Shown piece after piece: positions 1 to 8,042 of a stretch of 64,000 bases of DNA (positions are counted from its first letter, which is position 1; every line of letters begins with the position of its first letter). The translations under genes and the position numbers were made by a program. The stretch comes from CAYPTY01 sp964413935 (lineage in GTDB: Bacteria; Bacteroidota; Rhodothermia; Balneolales; Balneolaceae). Under the pieces are notes generated by a model. That model was given only the letters and a program-made list of their open reading frames with translations, did not search any database and was not told the origin of the DNA. The stretch spans positions 1 to 64,000 of the forward strand of contig CAYPTY010000004.1 of the NCBI GenBank assembly GCA_964413935.1. The letters are read 5' to 3'.

Positions 1-232
1 TAGTTTTACTCACTTCAACAGAGCCATTCATCTGATTACATCCATTATAGCCGGTTAGTACACTGTCGCTGAAGTGTATGTTTATCTGCTTTCCCTCATC
101 AAAAGCGGTGATTACCTGACCGTTGAGGTCTATCAAATTCCATCGGCCATTCAATTCATTCGCTGCTTTTTCTGCAGGTTTGCAGGAAAGAAACAATATG
201 AGTACAAACGTAAAAATTCTAGCTGACAGCAT
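1..232 (-). CDS. META-domain (HslJ-like) lipoprotein, partial
   Basis: The 3' part of the gene lies beyond the left edge, and 77 codons are visible. The ATG at 232 opens a short hydrophobic signal ending in a lipobox-like LFLSC, so a lipid-anchored envelope protein is likely. After it come a GRWNLIDLNG segment and, about 45 residues later, a GYNGCNQMNGS segment. These match the W-x-L...NG and G-x-x-GCN-x-x-x-G signatures of META/HslJ domains, known from heat-inducible or secreted envelope proteins of unclear function. It overlaps the stop of the MscS gene by 14 nt on the same strand, so it is probably the third gene of that operon. Family assignment is fairly sure; the role is unknown. Confidence 0.7.
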   Translation of the reverse strand, partial: MLSARIFTFVLILFLSCKPAEKAANELNGRWNLIDLNGQVITAFDEGKQINIHFSDSVLTGYNGCNQMNGSVEVSKT

Positions 233-1139
233 CTTTTACTGCTTTCCTTTTATTGAGTTCACTCACGATTAAATCCGTTATTTCACTTTTCATCAGAAAC
301 TCATAGCGAATATCCAGAACATAGGCTTTCACTTTCAGTTCAATCATATTCTGCCGGTCAACAATTTTGTTTTCCACAATAATGGTTACCGGTTTGTTCA
401 AATACACATACCTGCATGTGATGGCAGCCCGATGGGCAATTTCCTTGACTTCAGCCAAGTTTTCTGTGATATCCAGAAAAATGGATGCAACCACCTGACA
501 GTGTAAAGCACCGGCATTGGCATTTGAAACAGATGAATTGATAATCATTGCATTCGGAACGGTAATCAGGGAATCGTCAGGAGTAATGATTCTGGTGGTC
601 CGCAGTCCGATTGCAGCTACCTCACCATAATACTGTCCAACCTCAATTTTATCCCCAACCTGAAAAGGGCGATCGATGATAATGAGGAATCCGCCAAAAA
701 TATTTTTAAGGATATCCTGAGCTGCAAAACCTACAGCGATACCAATAGAGGCACTTACGGTGATTATGGTTTCGAAGGGAGGATTGATGATACCAACGAT
801 GATCACAAAAATAGCTATGGACCACGCTATCACATTGATAAAAGGAATTAATCGTTTTATAAACAGGCGATAGTTGATCTGATTCTCAGCCAGTTTTTCC
901 AGAAGGAAGGTCACAAAGCGGACTGCAAAGTAGGCCAGTGCAATCGTGAAGAGGATGGAAACAATTTTGGAAAGGGAAAACAGCTCCTGAAGCTGGTTGA
1001 TGGATGGGTCAAGCAGGTTTTCCTGCTTTCTAACGCCCGTACTATCTGCCTGAGCATATAGCATAGCCGGTATCAGCACAAAAAAGGCAGTGAAACAGCT
1101 GCGATTGAAAACCCTTGATATGGAACTGAAAAATGACAT
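219..1139 (-). CDS. MscS-family mechanosensitive ion channel
   Basis: A small-conductance mechanosensitive channel of 306 residues from the ATG at 1139; a TTG one codon upstream is possible. It has an N-terminal signal-like stretch ending near AQA, then three hydrophobic segments at about residues 50-70, 85-110 and 115-140. The pore helix and beta-domain entry carry the classic signature GFAAQDILKNIFGG followed by IIDRPFQVGD. The soluble beta and alpha/beta domains follow. The family releases solutes on hypo-osmotic shock or acts as a regulated conductance. The ATG touches the stop codon of the upstream ATPase gene (TGATG), so the two are translationally coupled, which suggests the ATPase may control the channel. 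Family is certain; specific role is inferred. Confidence 0.93.
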   Translation of the reverse strand: MSFFSSISRVFNRSCFTAFFVLIPAMLYAQADSTGVRKQENLLDPSINQLQELFSLSKIVSILFTIALAYFAVRFVTFLLEKLAENQINYRLFIKRLIPFINVIAWSIAIFVIIVGIINPPFETIITVSASIGIAVGFAAQDILKNIFGGFLIIIDRPFQVGDKIEVGQYYGEVAAIGLRTTRIITPDDSLITVPNAMIINSSVSNANAGALHCQVVASIFLDITENLAEVKEIAHRAAITCRYVYLNKPVTIIVENKIVDRQNMIELKVKAYVLDIRYEFLMKSEITDLIVSELNKRKAVKDAVS

Positions 1140-2452
1140 CAATGAATTACATTCCTCCTTTGCAAATAAGACAGTACCTGACGATACACCAGTTGATTTA
1201 AGGAAAACAGGCCAGCCTCCTCAACCAGGATCCCCTTGCTTTTGAGTCGTGTCAATAAAACACGACTGGCTGAAAGTTCAATATTCAGAATCCTGGATAA
1301 TTCGGCCACTTTGAGGGTGTCGTGTAAAATAAAAGCTGCTGTTACGAAAACGATTTCGGAAGTAAGGGTTTCCAGGCTCTCAATAGAAAACGATTTATAG
1401 GTAGAAATGGTGACGGTGCTCTTTTCCACTGATTTAATGGATCTCTGCCAGAGAATAATGGCAACCGAGGCATTGCCTTTGGCGTCTTCTGCCAATTGAT
1501 CAAAAAACTTCTCTCTCAGGTATGCTTGCAGTTCATCAGGTTTGTGAAGTCTTTTTTTGTAGGACCTGTTTTTTCGGATTTCCTCATCGGGTAAGAACTC
1601 CAGTTTGAAATTACTCAAATCATGCCGATTCATAATGAGTGCTTCGATCTGATCTCTTTTCAATGAATCCGTATGCTGAATCAGGTTAAAATGAGTTTCA
1701 ATGCCCATACCCTTATTCAGGAAATTCCATGCATACCTGGAACAGCTGCAGACCCAGAAAATCTGGTCTTTGGTTTCTGAAAGGATCAGCCACAATGCGT
1801 CCAGTACATCGTAACCGTTGATGTTTCGGATGTAAAGGTTCTGAAGGTTTTCAAGTACGACGACCTGCTTATTTCCCTCCTGCTTGAGTTCATGAATAAA
1901 AGCTTCGGGTCGTTTCACATTTTCAATGCCGAATTCTTTGGCGAATGAGGTCAGGAACTGCTCCATTTTCCAGGTCGACTGATCAATGCTGATGGTTTTG
2001 CATTCAATTCCTTTGAAGATTTCAAGTTCAACCTGATCCAGATAAACACTTTTACCGCTGCCTTTTTCGCCGATTACCGCCACAGTAGAAGGAACATCAT
2101 CTTTCCATGCCTCAAACACTTTATTGATTTCTGACATACTTGCATTCTCAGAGCGTACATAAACGTCCTCATCAATTTCTCTCTGAATCAGAAAATGTTC
2201 CCTGTAATTTTTGGGGATGCCGGCCAGGATCTGATCCGTGTTCGTGAGAAAGGAACTGATGTCAACATTCAGTGTTTTCTGTTTTACGCTGATGACTTCA
2301 AAGCCGAAGATTCGCTGAAGAGGGATGAGGATTTCGCGGAGTTTTCTGAGCAGAAAACGGATCATTACCGCTATCCAGTCCTGCAGACCCGCCCAATAGG
2401 CTATGGTATAATTCTTAGCTTTTGAAAACCATCTCCCGATTTTTTTCCTCAT
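1139..2452 (-). CDS. P-loop ATPase with C-terminal winged-helix-like region, coupled to MscS
   Basis: A 437-residue protein I cannot assign to a named family. Residues 15-50 are aromatic and hydrophobic with basic flanks, so may associate with the membrane. A clear Walker A, GEKGSGKS, lies at 128-135. A Walker B-like strand (VVVLEN, about 197-202) is followed by a strand ending in CSCSRYAW, in the place of an AAA+/STAND sensor 1. Residues 360-425 look like a winged helix (helical AELSRILN, RVLLTRLKSKGIL, then a short wing). This order resembles ORC/Cdc6-like or STAND ATPases. Its stop overlaps the MscS start. It begins with ATG at 2452 and diverges from the acylase gene. A regulatory ATPase acting on the channel is inference. 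Confidence 0.72.
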   Translation of the reverse strand: MRKKIGRWFSKAKNYTIAYWAGLQDWIAVMIRFLLRKLREILIPLQRIFGFEVISVKQKTLNVDISSFLTNTDQILAGIPKNYREHFLIQREIDEDVYVRSENASMSEINKVFEAWKDDVPSTVAVIGEKGSGKSVYLDQVELEIFKGIECKTISIDQSTWKMEQFLTSFAKEFGIENVKRPEAFIHELKQEGNKQVVVLENLQNLYIRNINGYDVLDALWLILSETKDQIFWVCSCSRYAWNFLNKGMGIETHFNLIQHTDSLKRDQIEALIMNRHDLSNFKLEFLPDEEIRKNRSYKKRLHKPDELQAYLREKFFDQLAEDAKGNASVAIILWQRSIKSVEKSTVTISTYKSFSIESLETLTSEIVFVTAAFILHDTLKVAELSRILNIELSASRVLLTRLKSKGILVEEAGLFSLNQLVYRQVLSYLQRRNVIH

Positions 2453-2600
2453 GGGAAGGATTTAAGCATAATAACAGAGCTAAGCAAAAAGAAAGTATGC
2501 AAGTCTCTCTGAGGCGAGAACCCCCAACCCCAGGTAGACAAAATCCCCGCCCCTTTGTACTTTAGGCGGCAACAAATTGAGCATATTCATCCCGAGTCTA

Positions 2601-5030
2601 ATGAAGCTTCTTCGTGCTATAATTTCCCTGCTACTCACGATGGCGGTGATCCTCGCTTTAAACAGCCGCATTGGTAACATCCCGCCAATGGGTAAATTTA
2701 TGAATCCGGTTTCCGGCTTCTGGGCTAATGCGGAAACCTCAGATCCTGCAGATCATATTTTTGGATATAGCATTCCGGGCCTTAAGGATGAGGTGGAAGT
2801 CGTTTTTGATGAACGCAGGGTACCCCACATTTTCGCCAGAAATGAACACGATCTATTTCTGACCCAGGGTTACATCACCGCGATGCACCGGCTTTTCCAG
2901 ATGGAAATTCAGACCTACGATGCCGCCGGACGTCTGTCCGAAATAATTGGTAAAAACCCGGGGGCTCAGCGCAGAGATTTATATACCCGTCGATGGGGGA
3001 TGCCCTGGGCTGCGGAAAAAAAACTGGAGGCCATCAAACAGGACTCCGCCAGCTGGGATATACTACAGGCCTACGCAAAAGGTGTCAATGCATGGATTAA
3101 TCAGCTTGAGCCTGCCGATTATCCCATCGAATACAAGGTTCTGGATGCCGCTCCGGAAGAATGGGCTCCCCTGAAAACGGCTCTCCTTCATATGAATATG
3201 AGCCGCACCCTGGCCGGAGGCAGCTCGGATGATCGCACTTCAAACACCATAGCCTACTTCGGGGAAGATTACGTGGAGCAGATGTTTGGAAGCAGAGCCA
3301 GAAACCTGGAACCTATCATCCCTGAGGGTACCATCTGGAATTTTGATGTGGACCTGCCGCCCGCTCCGGATAGTCTTTTTCTGGGTACCACTGCTGAAAA
3401 AATTCAACATTATTCTTCCGATCTGGGTGTGGGATCCAACAACTGGGCCGTAGACGGTTCCAAAACGAAAAGCGGATATCCCATTCTGGCGGGAGACCCT
3501 CATCTTTCTTTAAGTATGCCCTCAATCTGGCTGGAACTACAATTGCATGCTCCGGGCTATAATACCTATGGAGTTGCTTTTCAGGGAATACCAGGCATCC
3601 TGATTGGTTTTAATGAGCACATCGCCTTTACGGAAACCAACGTTGGCTCGGATGTACTCGACTGGTACGAAATTAAGTTCAGGGATGAATCCAAAGAGGA
3701 ATACTGGTACGATGGGGACTGGCATCCCACCACAAAACGCATCGAAGAAATTAAAGTGAGAGGGGAAGAAAGCATTCTGGATACCCTGGTATTCACCCAT
3801 CACGGTCCGGTAATACAGGTTAACTCCGATGACAGCAGTTCGGCACCGGTCTATCATGCCATGCGATGGATTGCCCACGTAGCCGGAAACTCACTGAAGG
3901 CCTTCATCGGTCTTAACAAGGCCAGAAATTACGATGAATACCGTGAGGCTTTGAAAAACTACATCGCTCCGGCTCAAAACTTCCTCGTTGCCACCAATGA
4001 GGGAGATATCGGGATTACGGTTAACGGTCAATTTCCCAAAAAGTGGAAATATCAGGGCAGAACAGTCAGCGACGGAACCGACCCTCTTTACGACTGGCAG
4101 GGCTGGATTCCCTATGAGCATAATCCTACGATGAAAAATCCGGATAGGGGCTTTGTAAGTTCAGCAAACCAGGCCTCAGCCGGAGTGGATTACCCCTATT
4201 ATCTTGGAGATGACTATGCACCCTATGAAAGAGGAAGGCGAATCAATGATTTGCTTCGGGATATGAGTGATATCACGCCGGAAGATATGATGCGCATGCA
4301 GATGGATAATTACAGCCTGCATGCCGAAAGTATTTTGCCTAAACTCAGAGCATGGACCGTTCGTGATAGTTTAGACGAATTCGAGCTTGAGGTCTTTGAG
4401 CAGATGTTTCAGTGGGATTTTGGGATGGATGCAGGCGTAATTCAACCCTCGGTTTTTTACTGGTGGTGGCGAAGCTTTTACTGGGATATGGTCAGGGATG
4501 AACAGACCGCCTCCGGGGTCTCATTGCGCAATCCTCCACGTGACCGTTTAATTGAAATCATAAAAAGAGATCCGGAATATTTTCTGATTGATAATGTGGA
4601 AACGGAAAAAAAAGAAAACATCCGGGATCTGGCTACCTCATCATTTAAAAAGGCGATAAACACGATGAAGGAATTATATGGTAAAAATTTCGAAAAATGG
4701 GACTGGGGTATTGTGATGGATAATGACATAGAACATGTGGGACAAATCCCGGGTATGGGAGTGAATGATGTGTATTCGGGAGGTTCGTCAGAAGCCATCA
4801 ATGCCACCCGTTTCGGATACGGGCCCAGCTGGCGCATGGTGGTTGAGCTCGGGCCGGAAGTGAAAGGCTGGGGCGTTTATCCTGGTGGCATCACCGGAAA
4901 CCCGGGATCGCCAAACTATGACGCCTTCATCGAAAACTGGAGAAAAGGTGAGCACTTTGAACTCAATTTTTACCGGGAAAAACCCGATGAATTCAACTAT
5001 TTAATCTCTTTAATTCCGGAAGAACAATGA
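2601..5030 (+). CDS. Penicillin acylase family amidase (Ntn-hydrolase, S45)
   Basis: An 809-residue precursor of the penicillin G/acyl-homoserine-lactone acylase family. It starts at the ATG at 2601 (a TTG eight codons upstream is less likely), with an N-terminal hydrophobic helix (about 5-22) that exports or anchors it. The family cleaves itself just before a serine that becomes the N-terminal nucleophile. Here this is Ser279, in the motif GVGSNNWAV, typical of S45 enzymes. The alpha-chain region has the usual VPHIFA and QGYITAMHRLFQME motifs. Substrates range from beta-lactams to N-acyl amino acids and quorum-signal lactones, and cannot be chosen from sequence. It overlaps the next small membrane gene by 4 nt. 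Confidence 0.92.
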   Translation: MKLLRAIISLLLTMAVILALNSRIGNIPPMGKFMNPVSGFWANAETSDPADHIFGYSIPGLKDEVEVVFDERRVPHIFARNEHDLFLTQGYITAMHRLFQMEIQTYDAAGRLSEIIGKNPGAQRRDLYTRRWGMPWAAEKKLEAIKQDSASWDILQAYAKGVNAWINQLEPADYPIEYKVLDAAPEEWAPLKTALLHMNMSRTLAGGSSDDRTSNTIAYFGEDYVEQMFGSRARNLEPIIPEGTIWNFDVDLPPAPDSLFLGTTAEKIQHYSSDLGVGSNNWAVDGSKTKSGYPILAGDPHLSLSMPSIWLELQLHAPGYNTYGVAFQGIPGILIGFNEHIAFTETNVGSDVLDWYEIKFRDESKEEYWYDGDWHPTTKRIEEIKVRGEESILDTLVFTHHGPVIQVNSDDSSSAPVYHAMRWIAHVAGNSLKAFIGLNKARNYDEYREALKNYIAPAQNFLVATNEGDIGITVNGQFPKKWKYQGRTVSDGTDPLYDWQGWIPYEHNPTMKNPDRGFVSSANQASAGVDYPYYLGDDYAPYERGRRINDLLRDMSDITPEDMMRMQMDNYSLHAESILPKLRAWTVRDSLDEFELEVFEQMFQWDFGMDAGVIQPSVFYWWWRSFYWDMVRDEQTASGVSLRNPPRDRLIEIIKRDPEYFLIDNVETEKKENIRDLATSSFKKAINTMKELYGKNFEKWDWGIVMDNDIEHVGQIPGMGVNDVYSGGSSEAINATRFGYGPSWRMVVELGPEVKGWGVYPGGITGNPGSPNYDAFIENWRKGEHFELNFYREKPDEFNYLISLIPEEQ

Positions 5031-5383
5031 TACTATCTCTGCTTATCATCCTGACAGCCTGGCTGCTAACACTGGTTTTTCCCTGGTGGACCATCGCCAT
5101 TCCGGGTTTGGTTCTTGGTTTTCAGTTTAACAAAAAAGCAGGCCCGTCTTTTGGATGGGGATTTCTGGCGCTTTTCCTGCTCTGGGGCATTCAGGCACTG
5201 ATTATCCATATTCAAAATGACGGCGTACTGAGTACAAGGGTAGCAACTCTGCTTGGTGTACAATCCCCTTTTCTGGTTATTGCAGCAAGCGGACTCATAG
5301 GCGGACTGCTTAGTGGTTTATCAACCATGACCGGGAGCCTTTTTCGGGATAGCATCGAATTGACACCAAAAAGCAGTGGCTGA
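5027..5383 (+). CDS. Small four-helix membrane protein, function unknown
   Basis: A 118-residue hydrophobic protein with about four predicted membrane segments (residues 1-15, 18-32, 45-62 and 80-103). The third ends in a short polar loop and the fourth is glycine-rich (ASGLIGGLLSGLS). I do not recognise the family. The ATG overlaps the acylase stop (ATGA), so it is translated from the same message and may serve the acylase or its export; that is inference from position only. Confidence 0.7.
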   Translation: MILSLLIILTAWLLTLVFPWWTIAIPGLVLGFQFNKKAGPSFGWGFLALFLLWGIQALIIHIQNDGVLSTRVATLLGVQSPFLVIAASGLIGGLLSGLSTMTGSLFRDSIELTPKSSG

Positions 5384-5400
5384 AAGCCCCTGAAGCAAAA

Positions 5401-6108
5401 TTACTTTTCTTTTTTCAGGCCGATGTCGTCCTTGATGGGGATTTTTAAGGAAAGGGAACCGTATCGAAGCTTTGAAGCGCCGGCATCCAGCAGGTCCATG
5501 AGTCCTTCGTGATATCGAAATTCTATGATGAACTCCCGGGTTCCGCAATTGCAAAATCCAACGCCTGCAATCAATCCGGCTGAAAAAGCAGAATTCAGAT
5601 CAATCGTATCACTATCTAAGGAACTTTCAACTCCCTCTGCCCCAATGATTGAAGTCCAGCTTTCTTCCCCACCAAGACTGTAGGTCATTTGAAAACCCAG
5701 GTTTACATTGAATGGACTCACATCATAAGTTGCATAAACCGGAAGCGAAAAGGCATTAACAAATCGTTCCGTCTCTCTTCGCTCAATGCCCAGTCCTGCT
5801 CCGATATCAGGCCGCCCAAATGATTCAGTATCATTGCTGCCCAGTCGCTGAAAGAGGAATTCAGCTCCAAGGCTGAAATCTTTGCTTATAGGTTTTTTTC
5901 CATAGATCCCAAGACTGAACATGTTGTAAGGTGATTGGGCAAAAGAGCTGGATCTGGGTTTTTCATCAACAAAGATGTAGCTGGGCCCTACTCCAGCCCG
6001 CAAACCGATTGTGATTCCCTTTGGTTTTTGGATTTCCATGATGGGAACCTGTGCAAGGGCAGGTATGGTCAGTAAAAAGAGAAAAATACTTATGCTGATC
6101 TTTTTCAC
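5401..6108 (-). CDS. Outer-membrane beta-barrel protein (PorT/OmpA-like barrel)
   Basis: A 235-residue secreted protein with a clean signal peptide cleaved after about residue 20 (ending ALAQ). The mature part shows alternating hydrophobic strands with turn residues, for example GITIGLRAGVGPSYIF, FSLGAEFLFQRLG, VYATYDVSPFNVNLGFQMTYSLGG and REFIIEFRYHEGL, as expected of an eight- to ten-stranded barrel of the PorT/OMP_b-brl type. The last residues are charged rather than aromatic, so the barrel end is not canonical. The start is GTG at 6108, directly before the signal-peptide lysines. Its specific cargo is unknown. Confidence 0.75.
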   Translation of the reverse strand: MKKISISIFLFLLTIPALAQVPIMEIQKPKGITIGLRAGVGPSYIFVDEKPRSSSFAQSPYNMFSLGIYGKKPISKDFSLGAEFLFQRLGSNDTESFGRPDIGAGLGIERRETERFVNAFSLPVYATYDVSPFNVNLGFQMTYSLGGEESWTSIIGAEGVESSLDSDTIDLNSAFSAGLIAGVGFCNCGTREFIIEFRYHEGLMDLLDAGASKLRYGSLSLKIPIKDDIGLKKEK

Positions 6109-6187
6109 GTCGAGATGATGTTAGTTCAGAATTCTGATCAGGCGGAGTATACTAATCTTTTCACAAAACACCTTTGGCTGCACCAGA

Positions 6188-7672
6188 TCAATATTTAGCC
6201 GGAGTGCCTGCAGGTGGCAATGACATCTGTATAAACTCCCGGATATCTTCGTTGGCTGTTTCCAGATCCTCGCGGCGCAAGTACATCATATGTCCGCTGC
6301 GATAACCTTTGAAACTCATGCGCTCTTTCAGCCGGCCGCTGGGATCCAGGTGCCACATATTGTACTTGGCATTGAAATAGGTAGTGGCTCCATCGTAATA
6401 GCCACTCTGGGTCATCACGTGAAGATAGGGATTCATGGCCATGGCCTGTCTCAGGTTTTCGCCTGTGTTGTCACCGCTGCGATCCCAGGGGCGAACCGGA
6501 CCAAACATATTGTATTTGATGTCGGTTTGGTATCCCAGATCATTGGCGAAGTAGTAATTGATTGCCGGAGTAAAGGAATGCAGCCAGGAATCAATTTCGG
6601 AGTTGTAATCCGGCCGCTCACCGGCCGCCTTTCTGTCGATACCTTTATAGCGGGAATCCAGCCGGCCTACGGTAAAACCCTCATCCCTCAATAATTCTTT
6701 CCAGAAGAAGGAAGTGGGCACATCCAGGTTATGCTGACGCACCACGTCCGCTTTCAAGCCGGAGTATCGGGCAAACATGTTAATGGCTTCCGCCTTTTCA
6801 GCTTCACTGGCCCATGCACCTTTGGCCATCACGGGCAGCAGTTCATTCATGGTGTATTCCTCAGCTTCATCCAGAACTTCGAGCAGGTCTTTAGACTGCA
6901 GGTCTGTCGGCAGTTTTTCATGATACCAGGCGGTGGCTGCGTAGTAGGGCAGCCGATTGGCCATGTTCACCGGACCATCCCGGTCGATGCCAAGTCCGGT
7001 TGGGGATACCAGGATCACCCCGTTGATGAACATCCATTGATTATTCTGCAGTTCAAGGGATAATCCGGAAACCCGTGTGGTTCCGTAACTCTCACCGATC
7101 AGATACTTAGGTGAAGCCCAGCGGTTGTTCCGGGTAACAAAGGTGTTGATCCAGTCAGCCAGATATTCGATGTCGGCATTTACGCCGAAAAATTTGGAAC
7201 GGTCAACACTGTGGTCCACAATGCGGGAATAGCCGGTGTTCACCGGATTTACAAAAACAATGTCGGCCATATCAATGATGGAATAGGGATTGTCCCGAAC
7301 GCCATAGGGCTGAACCGGATATCCTTCATCATCAATATTCAGGATACGCGGCCCGGTATAAGCCAGGTGCATCCAGACGGAAGCGGATCCGGGTCCGCCG
7401 TTAAAAGAGATAATTAAAGGCCTCCGGCCTATATCTTTTACATCGGATCGCTCATAGTAGGTGTAGAATAAAGCAGCGACCACATGGCCGGTATCGTCCC
7501 AGACCGGCTGATAGCCATAGGTTGCGGTGTAGGGTACTTTTTGTCCTTTAACCGTGATTTCATTGCTGACTGTACCCGTAAGATCAGGCGAAAAGGATTT
7601 ATCATAATTCATCTGGGCGATGGCGGTGCTGCTGAAGGCTGCGAGCAGCAGGAAGAAGCAAAGGCGTTTCAT
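6188..7672 (-). CDS. Secreted S10-family serine carboxypeptidase-like peptidase
   Basis: A 494-residue alpha/beta-hydrolase of the S10 family with a signal peptide (residues 1-20). The oxyanion-hole motif NGGPGS (91-96) and nucleophile motif GESYG with Ser195 are intact. The C-terminal region has YYDGATTYF (near the expected Asp) and YRSGHMMYL (the expected His), completing the triad. S10 enzymes remove C-terminal amino acids at acidic pH; bacterial members are usually periplasmic or secreted. It stands alone between the barrel gene and the car leader region. Confidence 0.9.
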   Translation of the reverse strand: MKRLCFFLLLAAFSSTAIAQMNYDKSFSPDLTGTVSNEITVKGQKVPYTATYGYQPVWDDTGHVVAALFYTYYERSDVKDIGRRPLIISFNGGPGSASVWMHLAYTGPRILNIDDEGYPVQPYGVRDNPYSIIDMADIVFVNPVNTGYSRIVDHSVDRSKFFGVNADIEYLADWINTFVTRNNRWASPKYLIGESYGTTRVSGLSLELQNNQWMFINGVILVSPTGLGIDRDGPVNMANRLPYYAATAWYHEKLPTDLQSKDLLEVLDEAEEYTMNELLPVMAKGAWASEAEKAEAINMFARYSGLKADVVRQHNLDVPTSFFWKELLRDEGFTVGRLDSRYKGIDRKAAGERPDYNSEIDSWLHSFTPAINYYFANDLGYQTDIKYNMFGPVRPWDRSGDNTGENLRQAMAMNPYLHVMTQSGYYDGATTYFNAKYNMWHLDPSGRLKERMSFKGYRSGHMMYLRREDLETANEDIREFIQMSLPPAGTPAKY

Positions 7673-7910
7673 GGAAGTTCACTTTATTAGTGTTGACGAT
7701 CCTGTAGATAATAAAACGAAGGGGATTTCGCTACCTGCGACCGTACTTCTGATTAAATTTTACACTCACTCAATCCAAAAACCAATTGGATGAAAATTGA
7801 TGTATCCGTATATTTACCGAGTTTACCAATCAGACGAGCAAAAGCATAGCAATCTTGAGAAATCACACGAATTCACGGATCACTGAACGCCCAAAAGGAG
7901 GCCAGCAGTG
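7673..7910. other. Intergenic region upstream of carAB, no protein gene seen
   Basis: About 240 nt between the divergent S10 peptidase and the car leader ORF. It should hold both promoters. The only candidates I can point to are an element at 7786-7816 for the car side and a strong ribosome-binding site at 7893-7901. The rest shows no ORF or repeat I can support. Confidence 0.5.
7786..7816 (+). promoter_or_regulatory. Candidate carAB promoter (Bacteroidota -33/-7 type)
   Basis: TTGG at 7786-7789 and TATATTTA at 7809-7816 are about 20 nt apart. They approximate the Bacteroidota consensus TTTG-N19-21-TAnnTTTG. A transcript from here would carry a leader of about 90 nt before the leader ORF. 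The match is imperfect, so this is tentative. Confidence 0.3.
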
Positions 7911-8042
7911 ATGCGATTATTGCTCAGCCCATATGATTTTCAAATCCGACACGGTTTCCGTAGTCGGATTTTTTTTGACCTGAAATTGCCCACACCAATC
8001 TCCAAGACCCGACAGCAGCATGTCACACTATCCTCGAAATAA
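7893..8042 (+). CDS. Putative 43-codon leader peptide of carAB with its Shine-Dalgarno
   Basis: The ORF itself runs from ATG 7911 to TAA 8040-8042 and encodes 43 residues beginning MRLLLSPYDFQIRHG. It is preceded by AAAAGGAGG (7893-7901), a strong Shine-Dalgarno 9 nt from the ATG, in a window where most genes have none. It reads through the terminator hairpin at 7942-7971 and ends 23 nt inside carA in another frame. This layout resembles the 44-codon pyrL leader of enterobacterial pyrBI. There, a ribosome close behind RNA polymerase blocks the terminator when UTP is scarce. Translation is not proven. No function of the peptide itself is implied. Confidence 0.55.
   Translation, partial: KRRPAVMRLLLSPYDFQIRHGFRSRIFFDLKLPTPISKTRQQHVTLSSK
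7942..7976 (+). terminator. Intrinsic terminator (attenuator) in the carAB leader
   Basis: A 9-bp stem pairs 7942-7950 with 7963-7971. It is extended inward by four more pairs (7951-7954 with 7958-7961, A7962 bulged) around a TTT loop, and followed by a run of eight T (7969-7976). It sits 44 nt before the carA ATG and inside the leader ORF, so it would stop transcription before carAB unless translation or another factor prevents folding. Confidence 0.8.

Noticed and set aside
6127..6136. CAGAATTCTG palindrome between the barrel and S10 peptidase genes
   Set aside because: Ten bases with no positional context; expected by chance in 64 kb.
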